Shown: positions 45,164 to 55,056 of the stretch, piece after piece | How the letters are laid out: every line of letters starts with the position of its first letter | Position numbering within the stretch: position 1 is the first letter of the stretch | DNA from: Acidobacteriaceae bacterium | Lineage (GTDB): Bacteria > Acidobacteriota > Terriglobia > Bryobacterales > Bryobacteraceae | Direction of reading: 5' to 3' | NCBI GenBank assembly: GCA_903970405.1 | Contig: CAJCIT010000027.1 | Location: forward strand, 1-60,247 | Length of the DNA: 60,247 bases | Program-made: the position numbers and the translations under genes | The notes under the pieces: model-generated | Database searches by the model: none | Seen by the model: only the letters and a program-made list of their open reading frames with translations | What the model was told of the DNA's origin: nothing

Positions 45164-46429
45164 CTATTTTTCGGCACGAAGCGCCTCAATGGGATCGAGC
45201 CGCGCTGCTTGTCTGGCGGGATAGATGCCAAAGAAGAGCCCGACCACAGCCGACAAGCCAACGCCCAGAAAAACCGACGTCCACGGCAGCGCCATGGGCA
45301 CCGGCGTTGCCGCACGCACCAGGGCCGCGACAACCCACGCCACTAAGACGCCGGCCAATCCGCCCGTTGCCGCCAGCACCGCCGATTCCACCAGAAACTG
45401 ATTCAAAATGTCAGTGGAACGCGCGCCCAACGACTTGCGAATGCCAATCTCATGCGTGCGCTCAGTCACGCTGGCCAGCATGATGTTCATGATCACCACG
45501 CCGCCCACCACCAGGAACACCGAAACGATGGCCACGGCCATTACGGCGATGGTTGATGTCAGTTGCTCCCAGAGATTGATGAATGAGTCTGACCCGAACA
45601 GCATGAACGTGTCGTCCTGGCCCGGCTTCAAGTGGCGATAGGCCCTGAGCAGCATGCGCACTTCATCCTGCGCCTCCATCAGCCGGGTCTGATCGATGGC
45701 CTTGGCCACAAATTCCATGCCGTTTCGAGCTCCGTACGTCTTGAAGTAGCTCTCCACCGGAATCATGACGAAGTTATCCTGCGATTGTCCAAAGACGCTG
45801 CCTAATTCCTTGGCGACTCCCACTACTTCAAAGGGATTGCCTTCAATCTGAATCGTCTTACCGATGGGGTCGGTGTCCGCAAAGAAGCGAGTCTTGATGT
45901 CGTTTCCGACGAAGGCCACCGGCGCGTGGCGGCGAACCTCTTCCTCGGTAATGGCGCGGCCCACGCCAACCTGCACGTTTTGAATGGCTGGAATATTGGC
46001 GCTGATCCCGTCGATTTCCACGCTCTCAACCGATTTTCCCTCGTGGGCGACACGGGCGTTCCGGGAGGCCTCCATGCCGATGTCCTTGAGCAACGTGGCG
46101 TGAGTGCGAACGAATTCGTACTCTTCCCGGTTCAGTTGAGGATTGCGCCGCTGCAGTTCAAGAAACTTCTTCGGATCCCAGTTGCCAAAGAACGCCATCC
46201 GGACAACACGGAAGCCATCGGCGCCCATGTCGGACACCTTGTCGGCGATATACAAGTTCATGCCATGAATCAAAGCCGTGACGGCAATCAAAGTGGTGGT
46301 GGCCAGAATAATGCCGAGCAGCGTTAGAAAACTCCGGAGCTTGTTCTTGCTGAGCGACTCAAAAGCAATGCGCGCCGCCTCGACGAATGAGGCGCTGGAT
46401 CGGAACCGCCGGGCTTTCGAAGTACTCAT
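45164..46429 (-). CDS. MacB-type ABC transporter permease (2)
   Basis: A 421-residue permease similar in layout to its neighbour: first helix about 30-55, MacB_PCD periplasmic domain, then MNIMLASVTERTHEIGIRKSLGAR and an ending LDPIEALRAE. ATG 46429 is used because the upstream frame reads through a half palindromic repeat at 46457-46476. Between the two, ATP-binding genes are absent, so an ATPase encoded elsewhere must serve them. Confidence 0.9.
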   Translation of the reverse strand: MSTSKARRFRSSASFVEAARIAFESLSKNKLRSFLTLLGIILATTTLIAVTALIHGMNLYIADKVSDMGADGFRVVRMAFFGNWDPKKFLELQRRNPQLNREEYEFVRTHATLLKDIGMEASRNARVAHEGKSVESVEIDGISANIPAIQNVQVGVGRAITEEEVRRHAPVAFVGNDIKTRFFADTDPIGKTIQIEGNPFEVVGVAKELGSVFGQSQDNFVMIPVESYFKTYGARNGMEFVAKAIDQTRLMEAQDEVRMLLRAYRHLKPGQDDTFMLFGSDSFINLWEQLTSTIAVMAVAIVSVFLVVGGVVIMNIMLASVTERTHEIGIRKSLGARSTDILNQFLVESAVLAATGGLAGVLVAWVVAALVRAATPVPMALPWTSVFLGVGLSAVVGLFFGIYPARQAARLDPIEALRAEK

Positions 46430-46456
46430 TGGTGCCGTTCGGATGCACCCAAGCCG

Positions 46457-46476
46457 ACCACGGTCGCGGCTCAGTT
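46457..46476. repeat. Half copy of family A repeat
   Basis: CCACGGTCGCGGCTCAGTTG is a right arm of family A, located between the start of the second permease and the end of the YheT-like gene. It would be translated only if a start upstream of 46429 were used. Confidence 0.7.
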
Positions 46477-46490
46477 GCGGTTCTATAGCC

Positions 46491-47516
46491 TTATCCCACA
46501 TGGACAGACGCAGACGGCGGCGCGTTTGTTCCCTTCAGGCGAGATTCGCCCTGAAATTCCGCAACAACGCGCCCGGCCCATTCGAGTACCGCGTGGTCAA
46601 GCCAAAATCGGGGGCGGTGCCGCGAAAGAAACCCGAGATGCCCACCGTGCTCGGTGGCGAGGAGTTCCAGACTTGGGTTGTCACGAAACGCAGTTTGCCG
46701 CTCATAAATGGAGAAGGGAATCAGTGGATCGTCCTTGGCCTGCACCACCAGCGTGCGGACCCGAATCGCCCCCAGAAAGTTCTGTGACGATTGTGTTCGG
46801 TAGTAAGTCTCAGCGTTTCCGAATCCGAACAGCGGCCCGGTGTAACGGTCATCGAACGCCCAAATTGAGCGCACCCGGGCGAGCGGATCGATGGGATACA
46901 GGTGTGGCGCGGAAATCGCCTTCCGCTCCACTCTCGCCTTCAGGCGGGACAAGAATCTCCGGGCGTAGATCATGTTCTGTGGGCGATCGATTAAACGGAC
47001 GCATTCCGCGAGATCGAGAGGCGTTGAAATTGCGCAAGCAGCGGTCAAGAGGCTGGTCTGGCCCAATTCGCCGGCGAGCTTCAACGTCACGTTGCCGCCC
47101 AGCGAAAATCCCACCAAAATCAGCGGCCCGTCGAAGCCTTCGCGAATGGATTCGAGCACCGCGCGTGTATCGGCCGTCAAGCCGGAGTGGTACATGGTCT
47201 CAGACAAGTGCTCCGTACCGCCGCACGACCGCAGATTCGTCCGGTGTACGGTAAAGCCTCGTTCCAAGGCTGCTTGCGACATGCTGCGGATATAGCCTGC
47301 GTCGGCCGAGCCTTCGAGTCCATGGACGAAGACGAGATGACCGATGGGATCTGTGGCCGGCCGGTGTTCATACACCTTAATGGCATTTGCCGGCGACGTT
47401 TGCAGGATCTTTTCGAGGGCAGGGAAGCGTTCGGTGTCGATTTCGCGAAACCAGAAATTGCCGGCCAGCGTGGAGAGGTGCGAATTGCGGAAAAGCGGCT
47501 CAAACGGTTGTGGCAA
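46491..47516 (-). CDS. YheT-family alpha/beta hydrolase
   Basis: A 341-residue hydrolase. The nucleophile elbow GFSLGGN places S138; acid D is in VQAKDDPLIP and histidine in TEHGGHLGF. The HGLEGS segment forms the oxyanion region. This family resembles esterases acting on short esters; the cellular substrate is unknown. It ends 62 bases before the second permease and lies behind nadD with about 90 bases between, on the same strand. Confidence 0.88.
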   Translation of the reverse strand: MPQPFEPLFRNSHLSTLAGNFWFREIDTERFPALEKILQTSPANAIKVYEHRPATDPIGHLVFVHGLEGSADAGYIRSMSQAALERGFTVHRTNLRSCGGTEHLSETMYHSGLTADTRAVLESIREGFDGPLILVGFSLGGNVTLKLAGELGQTSLLTAACAISTPLDLAECVRLIDRPQNMIYARRFLSRLKARVERKAISAPHLYPIDPLARVRSIWAFDDRYTGPLFGFGNAETYYRTQSSQNFLGAIRVRTLVVQAKDDPLIPFSIYERQTAFRDNPSLELLATEHGGHLGFLSRHRPRFWLDHAVLEWAGRVVAEFQGESRLKGTNAPPSASVHVG

Positions 47517-47604
47517 GCCTTATTGTAGCGGCGAGAACAGGAGCGGGCTGTTAGCCCACCGCAGGTTTCCAACCGGTTTCCAACTGCCCTACATCGTCGC
47601 CGGG

Positions 47605-48258
47605 TTACGTGCCGTCGACCGAGTACTCACTTCGCACCGCCCCGTAGAGTCCGTGCTCTTCGATGTACTTACGCACACGCCCCGGCAACTCGGGCACCGG
47701 TTCGCCGGACGCCAATCGTGCGCGGATACCAGAGCTCGAAACCGGCAACTCAAGGCCATCGATCCGCTGGACGCGCGCGCCCGCAGGGGCGTGGTAGTCG
47801 TGCCCAGGGCGAGTCACAACCAGGAAATCAGTCAGAGCCAGGATGTCCTGCCATCGCTGCCAGGATTCAATTTCGTCGAAGGCATCGGAACCGATCAGGA
47901 AGTACAGCTCGCGCGGCTTCATCTCGCGGCGGCACTTCTCCAAAGTATCGATGGTAAAGCTGCGCCCGGGCCCATCCTCCAGGCGTGAGGCTTCCAGCCC
48001 ATCCTGCCCCATACAGGCCAGTTCAACCATTCGATACCGGTGCTCATACGGCGTCACCTGAGCCGCGGGCTTGTGCGGCGGTTGCCCGGCCGGAATCAGC
48101 AGCACCCGGTCGAGTTGAAAACGCTCGCGCGCCACCAACCCAATGCGCAGGTGCGCCTTGTGCACCGGATCGAACGTACCCCCAAAGAGGCAAAGCCTGC
48201 CCGTTCCACCCGCGGAACTGGCGGCTGTCCGATGGGGCGCGTCGTCTCTAGACTCCAT
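47605..48258 (-). CDS. nadD: Nicotinate-nucleotide adenylyltransferase
   Basis: NadD makes nicotinate adenine dinucleotide in NAD synthesis. The 217-residue enzyme has GGTFDPVHKAHL with the (H/T)xxH motif, the FLIGSDAF segment, VVTRPGHDY, and SSSGIRARLASGEP for nucleotide binding. ATG 48258 overlaps the end of rnhA by 11 bases; longer starts would overlap further. The usual companion ribosome-silencing-factor gene is not adjacent. Confidence 0.93.
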   Translation of the reverse strand: MESRDDAPHRTAASSAGGTGRLCLFGGTFDPVHKAHLRIGLVARERFQLDRVLLIPAGQPPHKPAAQVTPYEHRYRMVELACMGQDGLEASRLEDGPGRSFTIDTLEKCRREMKPRELYFLIGSDAFDEIESWQRWQDILALTDFLVVTRPGHDYHAPAGARVQRIDGLELPVSSSGIRARLASGEPVPELPGRVRKYIEEHGLYGAVRSEYSVDGT

Positions 48259-48697
48259 GGCTCCGGGTCTGTTCCCGAGCCGCCTGGCTCGCCAGCTCAT
48301 CGCATCGGTTATTGTCCGCGTGCGAAGCGTGTCCCTTGGTCCAAATCCAGGTCACTTGATGCTCCGCCGCGAGTTCATCCAGTGCCTCCCACAACTCCTG
48401 ATTCACCACCGGCTTCTTTTCCGCGGTTAGCCAGCCATTTCGCTTCCAGTTCTTCATCCACTTCTGCATGCCGTTCTTGACATACTGCGAATCCGTAACG
48501 ATCTCGACGCTGCAGGGTTGTTTCAGCCGCGCCAGCCCTTCCCGCACCGCCGTCAGTTCCATCCGGTTGTTGGTGGTGTGGGGCTCGCTGCCAAATGCCT
48601 CCAGCTTGTGGTCTCCGTAGCGCAGAATGAAGGCCCAGCCGCCTTTGCCAGGATTGCCGATGCAGGCCCCGTCAGTAATGAGTTGAACTTTCTTCAC
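48248..48697 (-). CDS. rnhA: Ribonuclease HI
   Basis: RNase HI removes RNA from RNA-DNA hybrids, including primers and R-loops. The 149-residue protein has all four acidic metal ligands: D9 (LITDGACIGNPG), E47 (NNRMELTA), D69 (IVTDSQYV) and D133 (NRCDELA), plus H123 (TKGHASH). It is the first gene of a unit with nadD, which it overlaps by 11 bases. Confidence 0.95.
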   Translation of the reverse strand: MKKVQLITDGACIGNPGKGGWAFILRYGDHKLEAFGSEPHTTNNRMELTAVREGLARLKQPCSVEIVTDSQYVKNGMQKWMKNWKRNGWLTAEKKPVVNQELWEALDELAAEHQVTWIWTKGHASHADNNRCDELASQAAREQTRSHGV

Positions 48698-48732
48698 GCA
48701 GCTTGAGTAATAATCGATCGCTCTAAGAGCCT

Positions 48733-48762
48733 GTGCTTCTGAACCGCGCGCGTAAGCAAGCG
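48733..48762. repeat. Family D dispersed repeat, copy 2
   Basis: Same 30-base sequence as at 42971-43000 (GTGCTTCTGAACCGCGCGCG then TAAGCAAGCG), one base different. It lies in the 112-base gap between the Dus gene and rnhA. Confidence 0.85.
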
Positions 48763-48809
48763 GGTAAACGCACAGTCCCTCGCCGGCGCTCCAGATTGCA
48801 GCCAGAATC

Positions 48810-49982
48810 TCAAAGACAACTTACCGTGCAATCCCAAACGGGCTCCTCCGCGGCAATATCTTTGGGACGCGCTTCTTCTTCGCCTTCAGCCATCTGGTCG
48901 GCGAAAAACCGGTCCACTGTCGCAAGTACTGCTCCCACATCGTGCTCCTGGTAAATGGCCGCCCGGAGCTTCGAGCCATTGCGCAATCCATGCGTGAAGT
49001 AGGTAGCGAACTGCTTCATTCTCCCCACCGCATCCGACTCGCCCTCCTGCTGCAGCATCAGGTAATAGACTTTCATGATGTCGTAGCGCTCACGCTCAGC
49101 GGGCGCGCTGTAAGTTCCCGTGTCGAGATACTGCTGAATCTGACGAAAGATCCAAGGATTTGAGGAGGCGGTGCGCCCGATCATCACCGCATCGCAGTTT
49201 GTTTCGCGCTGCATCCGCACTGCATCCTCGGGAGTGAGGACGTCGCCGTTGCCGATCACCGGAATTCGAACCGCATCTTTGACTTCGGCTATCCGCGTCC
49301 AGTCGGCGCGCCCGCTATAGCCCTGCTCACGTGTCCGCGGATGCAAAGCGACCGCGGCCAAACCACACTCTTCGGCGATTCGCGCCATCCGCACATGAAC
49401 TAATTCGCGGTCGTTCCAGCCAGCCCGAAACTTACACGTCAAAGGAATGGAGATGGCCGCCTTCACCTTTCTTAGGATTGTCTCGACAAGCGGCAAATCG
49501 CGAAGCAGACCCGATCCGCCGTTGCACTTCACAACCTTGTTCACCGGGCAGCCGAAATTGATGTCCACCACGTCGAAGCCGCGGTCTTCGCAGACCTTGG
49601 CGGCTTCCGCCATAACGTTCGGATCGGAGCCGAACAACTGGCAAGCGATGGGATGCTCCTCTTCGAGAAAATAGAGATAGCGGAAATTGCGGTTAGGCTT
49701 CTTTGCCTTTCGGGTACTGACAACGCCATGGGAGCTTGTGAATTCGGTCATCAGGAGACCGCATCCGCTTTGATTTCGAATCAGCCGGCGAAACACGGTG
49801 TCGGTTACCCCGGCCATCGGCGCCAGCACCGTGGCCGGCCGGATCTGGATCGGGCCAATCTTATAACCTGTGGGAAACGCCGCGGTGAGACGATTCGGGG
49901 TCATTCCGGAATCGGCAGCGGACTTCAGCGCCCGGTCCACCACGGGCGCAGCACTCACATCGATCTCGGAAAGGGAAGTCAT
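48810..49982 (-). CDS. dusB: tRNA-dihydrouridine synthase, DusB type
   Basis: This flavoenzyme reduces uridine in the D loop of tRNA. The TIM barrel shows LAPMAGVTD at the start, the catalytic cysteine in DINFGCPVNKVVKCNGG, HPRTREQGYSG and VIGNGDVLTPEDA for FMN binding. ATG 49982 gives 390 residues, with a 55-residue tail ahead of the barrel; ATG 49904 would give a more usual length and cannot be excluded since neither has a clear ribosome-binding site. The C-terminal tail (WDCTVSCL) is unusual. Confidence 0.9.
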   Translation of the reverse strand: MTSLSEIDVSAAPVVDRALKSAADSGMTPNRLTAAFPTGYKIGPIQIRPATVLAPMAGVTDTVFRRLIRNQSGCGLLMTEFTSSHGVVSTRKAKKPNRNFRYLYFLEEEHPIACQLFGSDPNVMAEAAKVCEDRGFDVVDINFGCPVNKVVKCNGGSGLLRDLPLVETILRKVKAAISIPLTCKFRAGWNDRELVHVRMARIAEECGLAAVALHPRTREQGYSGRADWTRIAEVKDAVRIPVIGNGDVLTPEDAVRMQRETNCDAVMIGRTASSNPWIFRQIQQYLDTGTYSAPAERERYDIMKVYYLMLQQEGESDAVGRMKQFATYFTHGLRNGSKLRAAIYQEHDVGAVLATVDRFFADQMAEGEEEARPKDIAAEEPVWDCTVSCL

Positions 49983-50170
49983 TGAAATTAACAGCGAAAG
50001 TGGCGTCAGAATGGAGTCGTGCCCCAACCTCAAGCACTTCTGTTCCCCCACTCAACGCGCTAAATGCTTTCGCTAATAACATTTTAACGCGCCCCTGGAA
50101 ACGACGACGGAACGGAGTACGTTGAACCAATAGAGGCATCCGCCCCTTTAGGCGGGACAATAGAGAGAAA

Positions 50171-51232
50171 ATGTGGACACGCAGACCTGAGACAAGTGTG
50201 ACATCGACTACACCGAAGATCCTATTGGCGTTCGTCGCCGGAGTAGCCATTGCGGCGGGTGGATTCTGGGTTGCCACCCATCGAACCGCCAACACGGCAA
50301 TCGCCCCGGCTTCTGTCGACCAGGACGGTCCAAAGCCGGTACAACTGCCGGCCGCGCTGAAGCCAATTGAGCCGCCAGCGTCCGCAAGCGGCCCTGAGAC
50401 TCCCGTGGCGATGGCAAAAGCGCCTCCGGTGAGGAGCTCGCGGCCCAGCGCTTTGGCCACTGCCGGTCAGTCTCCAAATACTGCGCCGGTACAGAATCAG
50501 CCCGCATCCTCCGGATTACCGCCGCAGGACGCGACCGTAGCTTCCGCAGCTCCTCTCCCAGACCTGATACCCGGCCAGGCCGCTCCGCCTTCCAGTCCGC
50601 AGCCGGGACCCGTCACGAACGGCTCACCGGACGTTCAACCCAAGAGCACATCGGAGCAGGTATTCCGGCCTGAGGATCAGCCTCAATCCGCTCCGCGCCA
50701 GCCACGCACTGTGACAATAGACGCCGGCACGAGCTTGGTTGTCCGCCTGGCCGAGGCCCTCTCCACTGAGAAGAATGTGACCGGGGATACATTCCGAGGC
50801 ACCTTGGATTCGCCCATCATATTGGACGGCTTCATCATTGCCGACAAAGGTTCGCAGGTACACGGCAAAGTCGCCAACAGCCAAAAAGCTGGCCGCGTCG
50901 ACGGACTGTCCAGCATCGCGCTGACGCTAACCGAAATCAACACGACAGACGGGCAAACCGTTCGCGTCAAGACCAACAATTGGGAGAAGCAGGGCGAGAA
51001 GAGTGTCGGCACTGACGCGGCCAAAATCGGCGGTGGCGCGGCGCTGGGCGCGATTATTGGCGCCATCGCGGGTGGCGGGAAAGGCGCGGCTATAGGCGCG
51101 GCGGGCGGCGGCGCTGTCGGTACGGGCGTCGTTCTTGCCACTCGAGGAAAGCCGACGGTTCTTCCCCTTGAGACGCGCCTCACTTTCCGGCTCGACCAGC
51201 CCGTCAGCATCACCGAGCGAATAAACAACTGA
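50171..51232 (+). CDS. Membrane-anchored protein with Pro-rich linker and glycine-zipper C-terminal domain
   Basis: A 353-residue protein with an N-terminal signal anchor (about 17-37, LLAFVAGVAIAAGGFWVA), a long Pro/Ala/Ser-rich linker (40-175), a beta-rich domain (TIDAGTSLVVRLAEALST, GSQVHGKVANSQKAGRVDG) and a glycine-zipper stretch (GGGAALGAIIGAIAGGGKG) near the end. The layout recalls TrbI/ComB-like or LPS-associated envelope proteins but I do not recognise a family. It is divergent from dusB. Confidence 0.6.
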   Translation: MWTRRPETSVTSTTPKILLAFVAGVAIAAGGFWVATHRTANTAIAPASVDQDGPKPVQLPAALKPIEPPASASGPETPVAMAKAPPVRSSRPSALATAGQSPNTAPVQNQPASSGLPPQDATVASAAPLPDLIPGQAAPPSSPQPGPVTNGSPDVQPKSTSEQVFRPEDQPQSAPRQPRTVTIDAGTSLVVRLAEALSTEKNVTGDTFRGTLDSPIILDGFIIADKGSQVHGKVANSQKAGRVDGLSSIALTLTEINTTDGQTVRVKTNNWEKQGEKSVGTDAAKIGGGAALGAIIGAIAGGGKGAAIGAAGGGAVGTGVVLATRGKPTVLPLETRLTFRLDQPVSITERINN

Positions 51233-51264
51233 CCTGGGGACGGTCGCGTTGATACCATTCGGTC

Positions 51265-51561
51265 ATGGCCCAGTTGATCGAGGTCGCCTGTCCGTGCTGC
51301 CGCAACACGCTCTTTATCGATCCGGAAACGCAAGCGGTGATCCGTTTCGAAGAAGTGAAGAAGAAGCCGCTTATCGACGACTTAGCGGCGGCGGCTCAGG
51401 GTTTGAAAGGCGAGGCGGCCCGGCGCAATGAAGCTTTTGAAAAGAGCTTCGCCTCGCATCTGAGCAGCGGAAAAGTCCTCGAGAAGAAATTTGACGAGCT
51501 CCTGAAGCAGGCGAAGGAAGACAAATCCGACCCTCCCAAACGCGCCTTCGATTTTGACTAA
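51265..51561 (+). CDS. Small conserved protein with CxxC pair
   Basis: A 98-residue protein beginning with a short zinc-ribbon-like motif (EVACPCCRNTLFID) and continuing with a charged helical region (RRNEAFEKSFASHLSSGKVL). The cysteine pair may bind zinc with a partner, since two more ligands are not seen. I do not recognise the family. It follows the membrane-anchored gene by 32 bases and may be expressed with it. Confidence 0.6.
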   Translation: MAQLIEVACPCCRNTLFIDPETQAVIRFEEVKKKPLIDDLAAAAQGLKGEAARRNEAFEKSFASHLSSGKVLEKKFDELLKQAKEDKSDPPKRAFDFD

Positions 51562-51631
51562 TCCCACCCGCCAAAATCCATCCTCCCGAGATTCCTTTTA
51601 ATTTCTTAGGTTTACAAAACAGGGAAAACTC

Positions 51632-51672
51632 TCCCCAATTGGGGACGGACCCTTCTCGATTGGGGACAGACC
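51632..51672. repeat. Family B repeat remnants (GGGGACGGACCC / GGGGACAGACCC)
   Basis: A perfect 14-base palindrome TCCCCAATTGGGGA (51632-51645) opens a sequence with two GGGGAC(G/A)GACCC units 24 bases apart. It lies in the 228-base gap 51562-51789 between two convergent genes. Nothing else is seen in that gap. Confidence 0.7.
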
Positions 51673-51789
51673 CATTTTCTGTGAGAATTTTGCCGCCGCG
51701 CAGCCACAGTGTTCGTGAATATCGGCTGTAAGCAGGAGTGTGGGCCAACGTTGGGAGCGGGTTGGGAAGCCGCTATGGAGCCCGTTAGA

Positions 51790-52218
51790 CTAAGCCGATT
51801 TCAGTGTTGACCGGAACTCGCCGCTGGCCAGGCGGCGGACGAAATCCAGGTCGCCATCGAGAAAATCGATGTCAGGCAGCGTGTCGAGGACTTCCCACGA
51901 AATCTGCTCAAATGCCCGGCAGGCAGGCTCGCCCGAAAAGGTCGTCACCGCGTAAAACAGCAAATGGACCGTCGAGCCGCTCGGATAGTTGTGGACATAC
52001 CGCGCCACCTCCGCGCCCACCGTTGCTTCAATGTTCAGTTCTTCCCGCAACTCACGCACCAGCGCCTGTTGCGGTGTTTCGCCTCGCTCGACCTTCCCCC
52101 CGGGAAACTCCCACTTCAGGGCGTGCCGGTCTCCCCGGCGGCGCTGTCCCACCAGGACGCGATTCTCATGCGTAATCAGGCCGGCCGCCACCAACAACGG
52201 CCCGCGTTTGGAGTTCAC
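51790..52218 (-). CDS. mutT: MutT-type Nudix hydrolase (8-oxo-dGTP diphosphatase)
   Basis: A 142-residue Nudix enzyme. The box runs from G40 to about E60 (start GGKVERGETP, end RELREEL) with all key residues. The N terminus (VAAGLITHENRVLVGQRR) and the KWEFPGG approach are MutT-like, suggesting clean-up of oxidised nucleotides. Other Nudix substrates are possible. It is monocistronic next to aconitase. Confidence 0.85.
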   Translation of the reverse strand: MNSKRGPLLVAAGLITHENRVLVGQRRRGDRHALKWEFPGGKVERGETPQQALVRELREELNIEATVGAEVARYVHNYPSGSTVHLLFYAVTTFSGEPACRAFEQISWEVLDTLPDIDFLDGDLDFVRRLASGEFRSTLKSA

Positions 52219-52322
52219 ATGCGCTCTTCTTGCTAGCCGGGAACGTAAGCAGAATCACATCCATTCGCGTTCCGATGCTGCAAGCAAGCATCGTAGCAAA
52301 GCCAAAACGAATCGGGCTCGCC

Positions 52323-54995
52323 TTAAACCGCGGCCACTAACTGCCGCAACACATACGGCAGGATCCCGCCGTTGCGATAGTATTCGGCTTCTTGCGGCGT
52401 ATCGATTCGCGCCTGCGCCTCAAACGTCACAGTCTCCCCGTTCACACGGGCCGCACTCACCGTCACGTGTCCGCCGGCGTTCGCCACGGCCGCCGGAACG
52501 CTGGTAATGGAAAACACTTCGTCGCCCGTCAGTTGGTAGGTGTCTTTGTTGTCGCCCGGCAGAAACTGCAGCGGGAGCACGCCCATCCCAATCAGATTCG
52601 AGCGGTGGATACGCTCGAAGCTCTCCGCTATCACCGCCTTCACCCCTAATAGCAAAGTCCCCTTCGCCGCCCAGTCTCGTGACGATCCCGACCCATACTC
52701 CTTGCCCGCGATCACCAGCAGCGCCGTCCCCTCGGCATGGTATTTCTCCGCCGCATCGTAAATGAACATCTTCTCGCCCGACGGCATGTGCCGGGTCCAA
52801 CCGCCCTCCACCCCCGGCACCATCTGGTTCCGCAGCCGGATGTTGGCGAATGTCCCGCGCACCATCACCTCATGATTGCCGCGCCTGGCGCCATAGCTGT
52901 TAAAGTCGCGCGGCTTCACCCCTTGAGCGATCAAATACTTTCCCGCCGGACTATCCACCGGAATCGAGCCTGCCGGCGATATGTGGTCGGTTGTCACGGA
53001 ATCCGCCAGCACCGCCAACACGCGCAATCCCACTAGGTCCTTCACCGATGTTGCCGGGTCCACCATCTCGTCGAAGTACGGCGGCCGCTTGATGTACGTG
53101 GACTGGTCAGTCCATTCATAGATATCGCCGGTCGGAATTTTGATTGAGTTCCAGGTGAAATCGCCCGCGAACACCTCGGCATACTCCTTCGCGAAAAACT
53201 CAGTCCGCGCCGATTGCTTCACAACCGCTTCCACTTCCTGCGGCGCCGGCCAGATATCGCGCAAATACACCGGTTCCCCGTCCTTGCCCTCGCCGAGCGG
53301 CTCATTGGCCAAATCCAGATCCACACGCCCTGCCAGCGCGTAAGCCACCACCAACGGAGGGGACGCCAGATAATTCGACCGCACCAACGGATTTACTCGG
53401 CCTTCAAAGTTCCGGTTGCCGCTCAATACCGCCGCGACGTTCAGCTTTCCGTTCGACACCGCTTGGGTCACATTGTCCGGTAAGGGTCCGCTGTTTCCAA
53501 TACAAGTCGTGCAGCCGTACCCAACCAGATTGAACTTCAGCTCCTCGAGGAACGGCATCAAACCCGCATCGGTCAGGTAATCGAACACCACTTTCGAACC
53601 CGGCGCCAGTGACGTCTTCACCCACGGCTTCGAACGGAGACCCTTCTCCACCGCCTTCTTCGCCAGCAGCCCCGCGGCCACCATCACCGAGGGATTTGAG
53701 GTGTTCGTACAACTGGTAATGGCCGCAATCACCACCGCGCCATCGTGAATCGTTTCCCGATGCCCATTCACCGGCAGATCCGCGCTCTTTTGTGCCGCGC
53801 CAAGGGCGGTGAGGAAATTCGCTTTCACGTCCGGTAAGTCGATCCGGTCCTGAGGACGCTTCGGCCCGGCCAGCGACGGCACCACCGACGCCAGATCCAG
53901 TTCCAGCGTGTCGTTGTAGATCGGATCGGGCGCGTCCGGCAGCAGGAACAGCCCCTGCTCTTTCGAGTACGCCTCCACTAGCTCAACCACATGTTTCGGG
54001 CGGTTCGTCAGGCGCAGATAATCCAGGCTCTTGTCGTCGATCGGGAAGAAACCGATGGTCGCTCCATACTCAGGCGCCATATTGGCGATGGTCGCGCGGT
54101 CCGCCAGCGACAGCGCATTAACGCCGGGACCGTAGAACTCCACAAACTTGCCCACCACGCCCTTTTTGCGCAGGGACTGCGTCACGAACAGGACCAAGTC
54201 CGTGGCCGTCGCGCCCTCGGGTAGTTTGCCGAAAAGCTTGAACCCAACCACCGGCGGCAACAGCATCGACGTTGGCTGGCCCAACATGCAAGCCTCGGCC
54301 TCAATGCCGCCGACGCCCCAACCCACCACGCCCAACCCATTGATCATCGTGGTGTGCGAATCCGTGCCGACCAATGTGTCCGGGTACGCCCACACGATGC
54401 CGTCACGCGTCTCACTGAACACCACGCTCGCCAGATACTCCAAATTCACCTGGTGTACGATGCCGGTATCCGGCGGCACCACACGGAAGTTGCGAAAGGC
54501 TCGCTGGCCCCAGCGAAGGAAACCGTACCGCTCCTGGTTCCGCTCGAATTCCAGCAGTGCGTTCTCGGCGAAGGCTCCAGCGGAACCGAACGCGTCTACC
54601 TGCACCGAATGATCGATCACCAGGTCCACGGGAATTAACGGATTCGCCTGCGCCGGGTTCGCCTTCATCGCGCTCAACGCGTCGCGCATCGCCGCCAGGT
54701 CCACTACGCATGGAACGCCCGTGAAATCCTGCAGCAGAACTCGCGCCGGACGGAACTGAATCTCCCGCGGCGCTGCGGTCGTATCCCATTTCGCAACGTA
54801 TTCAATGTCGCTGCGCTTTACCGTCTTATCGTCCTCAAACCGGAGCAGATTCTCAAGCAGCACTTTGATGGAATACGGCAGCCGGGCCGTGTTGCCGAAA
54901 CCCGCCTTCGCCAACGCACTCAACCGGTAAATCTGGTACTCACGTTCGTTGACTCGCAGCGTCCCGGCTGCGCCAAAACTGTTCTTACTTGCCAT
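52323..54995 (-). CDS. acnA: Aconitate hydratase A
   Basis: AcnA interconverts citrate and isocitrate in the TCA cycle. The 890-residue protein has the iron-sulfur cluster cysteines in [10 protein letters not shown] and [12 protein letters not shown], the substrate region [20 protein letters not shown] and the swivel-domain [16 protein letters not shown] 54995 gives the canonical N terminus ([13 protein letters not shown]); a GTG 39 bases earlier is less likely. There are no other TCA genes nearby. Confidence 0.95.
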   Translation of the reverse strand: MASKNSFGAAGTLRVNEREYQIYRLSALAKAGFGNTARLPYSIKVLLENLLRFEDDKTVKRSDIEYVAKWDTTAAPREIQFRPARVLLQDFTGVPCVVDLAAMRDALSAMKANPAQANPLIPVDLVIDHSVQVDAFGSAGAFAENALLEFERNQERYGFLRWGQRAFRNFRVVPPDTGIVHQVNLEYLASVVFSETRDGIVWAYPDTLVGTDSHTTMINGLGVVGWGVGGIEAEACMLGQPTSMLLPPVVGFKLFGKLPEGATATDLVLFVTQSLRKKGVVGKFVEFYGPGVNALSLADRATIANMAPEYGATIGFFPIDDKSLDYLRLTNRPKHVVELVEAYSKEQGLFLLPDAPDPIYNDTLELDLASVVPSLAGPKRPQDRIDLPDVKANFLTALGAAQKSADLPVNGHRETIHDGAVVIAAITSCTNTSNPSVMVAAGLLAKKAVEKGLRSKPWVKTSLAPGSKVVFDYLTDAGLMPFLEELKFNLVGYGCTTCIGNSGPLPDNVTQAVSNGKLNVAAVLSGNRNFEGRVNPLVRSNYLASPPLVVAYALAGRVDLDLANEPLGEGKDGEPVYLRDIWPAPQEVEAVVKQSARTEFFAKEYAEVFAGDFTWNSIKIPTGDIYEWTDQSTYIKRPPYFDEMVDPATSVKDLVGLRVLAVLADSVTTDHISPAGSIPVDSPAGKYLIAQGVKPRDFNSYGARRGNHEVMVRGTFANIRLRNQMVPGVEGGWTRHMPSGEKMFIYDAAEKYHAEGTALLVIAGKEYGSGSSRDWAAKGTLLLGVKAVIAESFERIHRSNLIGMGVLPLQFLPGDNKDTYQLTGDEVFSITSVPAAVANAGGHVTVSAARVNGETVTFEAQARIDTPQEAEYYRNGGILPYVLRQLVAAV

Positions 54996-55056
54996 TTGTT
55001 CTAAGTGTACCGGTCGTGACTGAAGGCTGTTCACTGGACTTGCGACAATCGTCGAT

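Noticed and set aside
46430..46501. Upstream extension of the second permease
   Set aside because: It reads through a half palindromic repeat and overlaps the neighbouring hydrolase gene.
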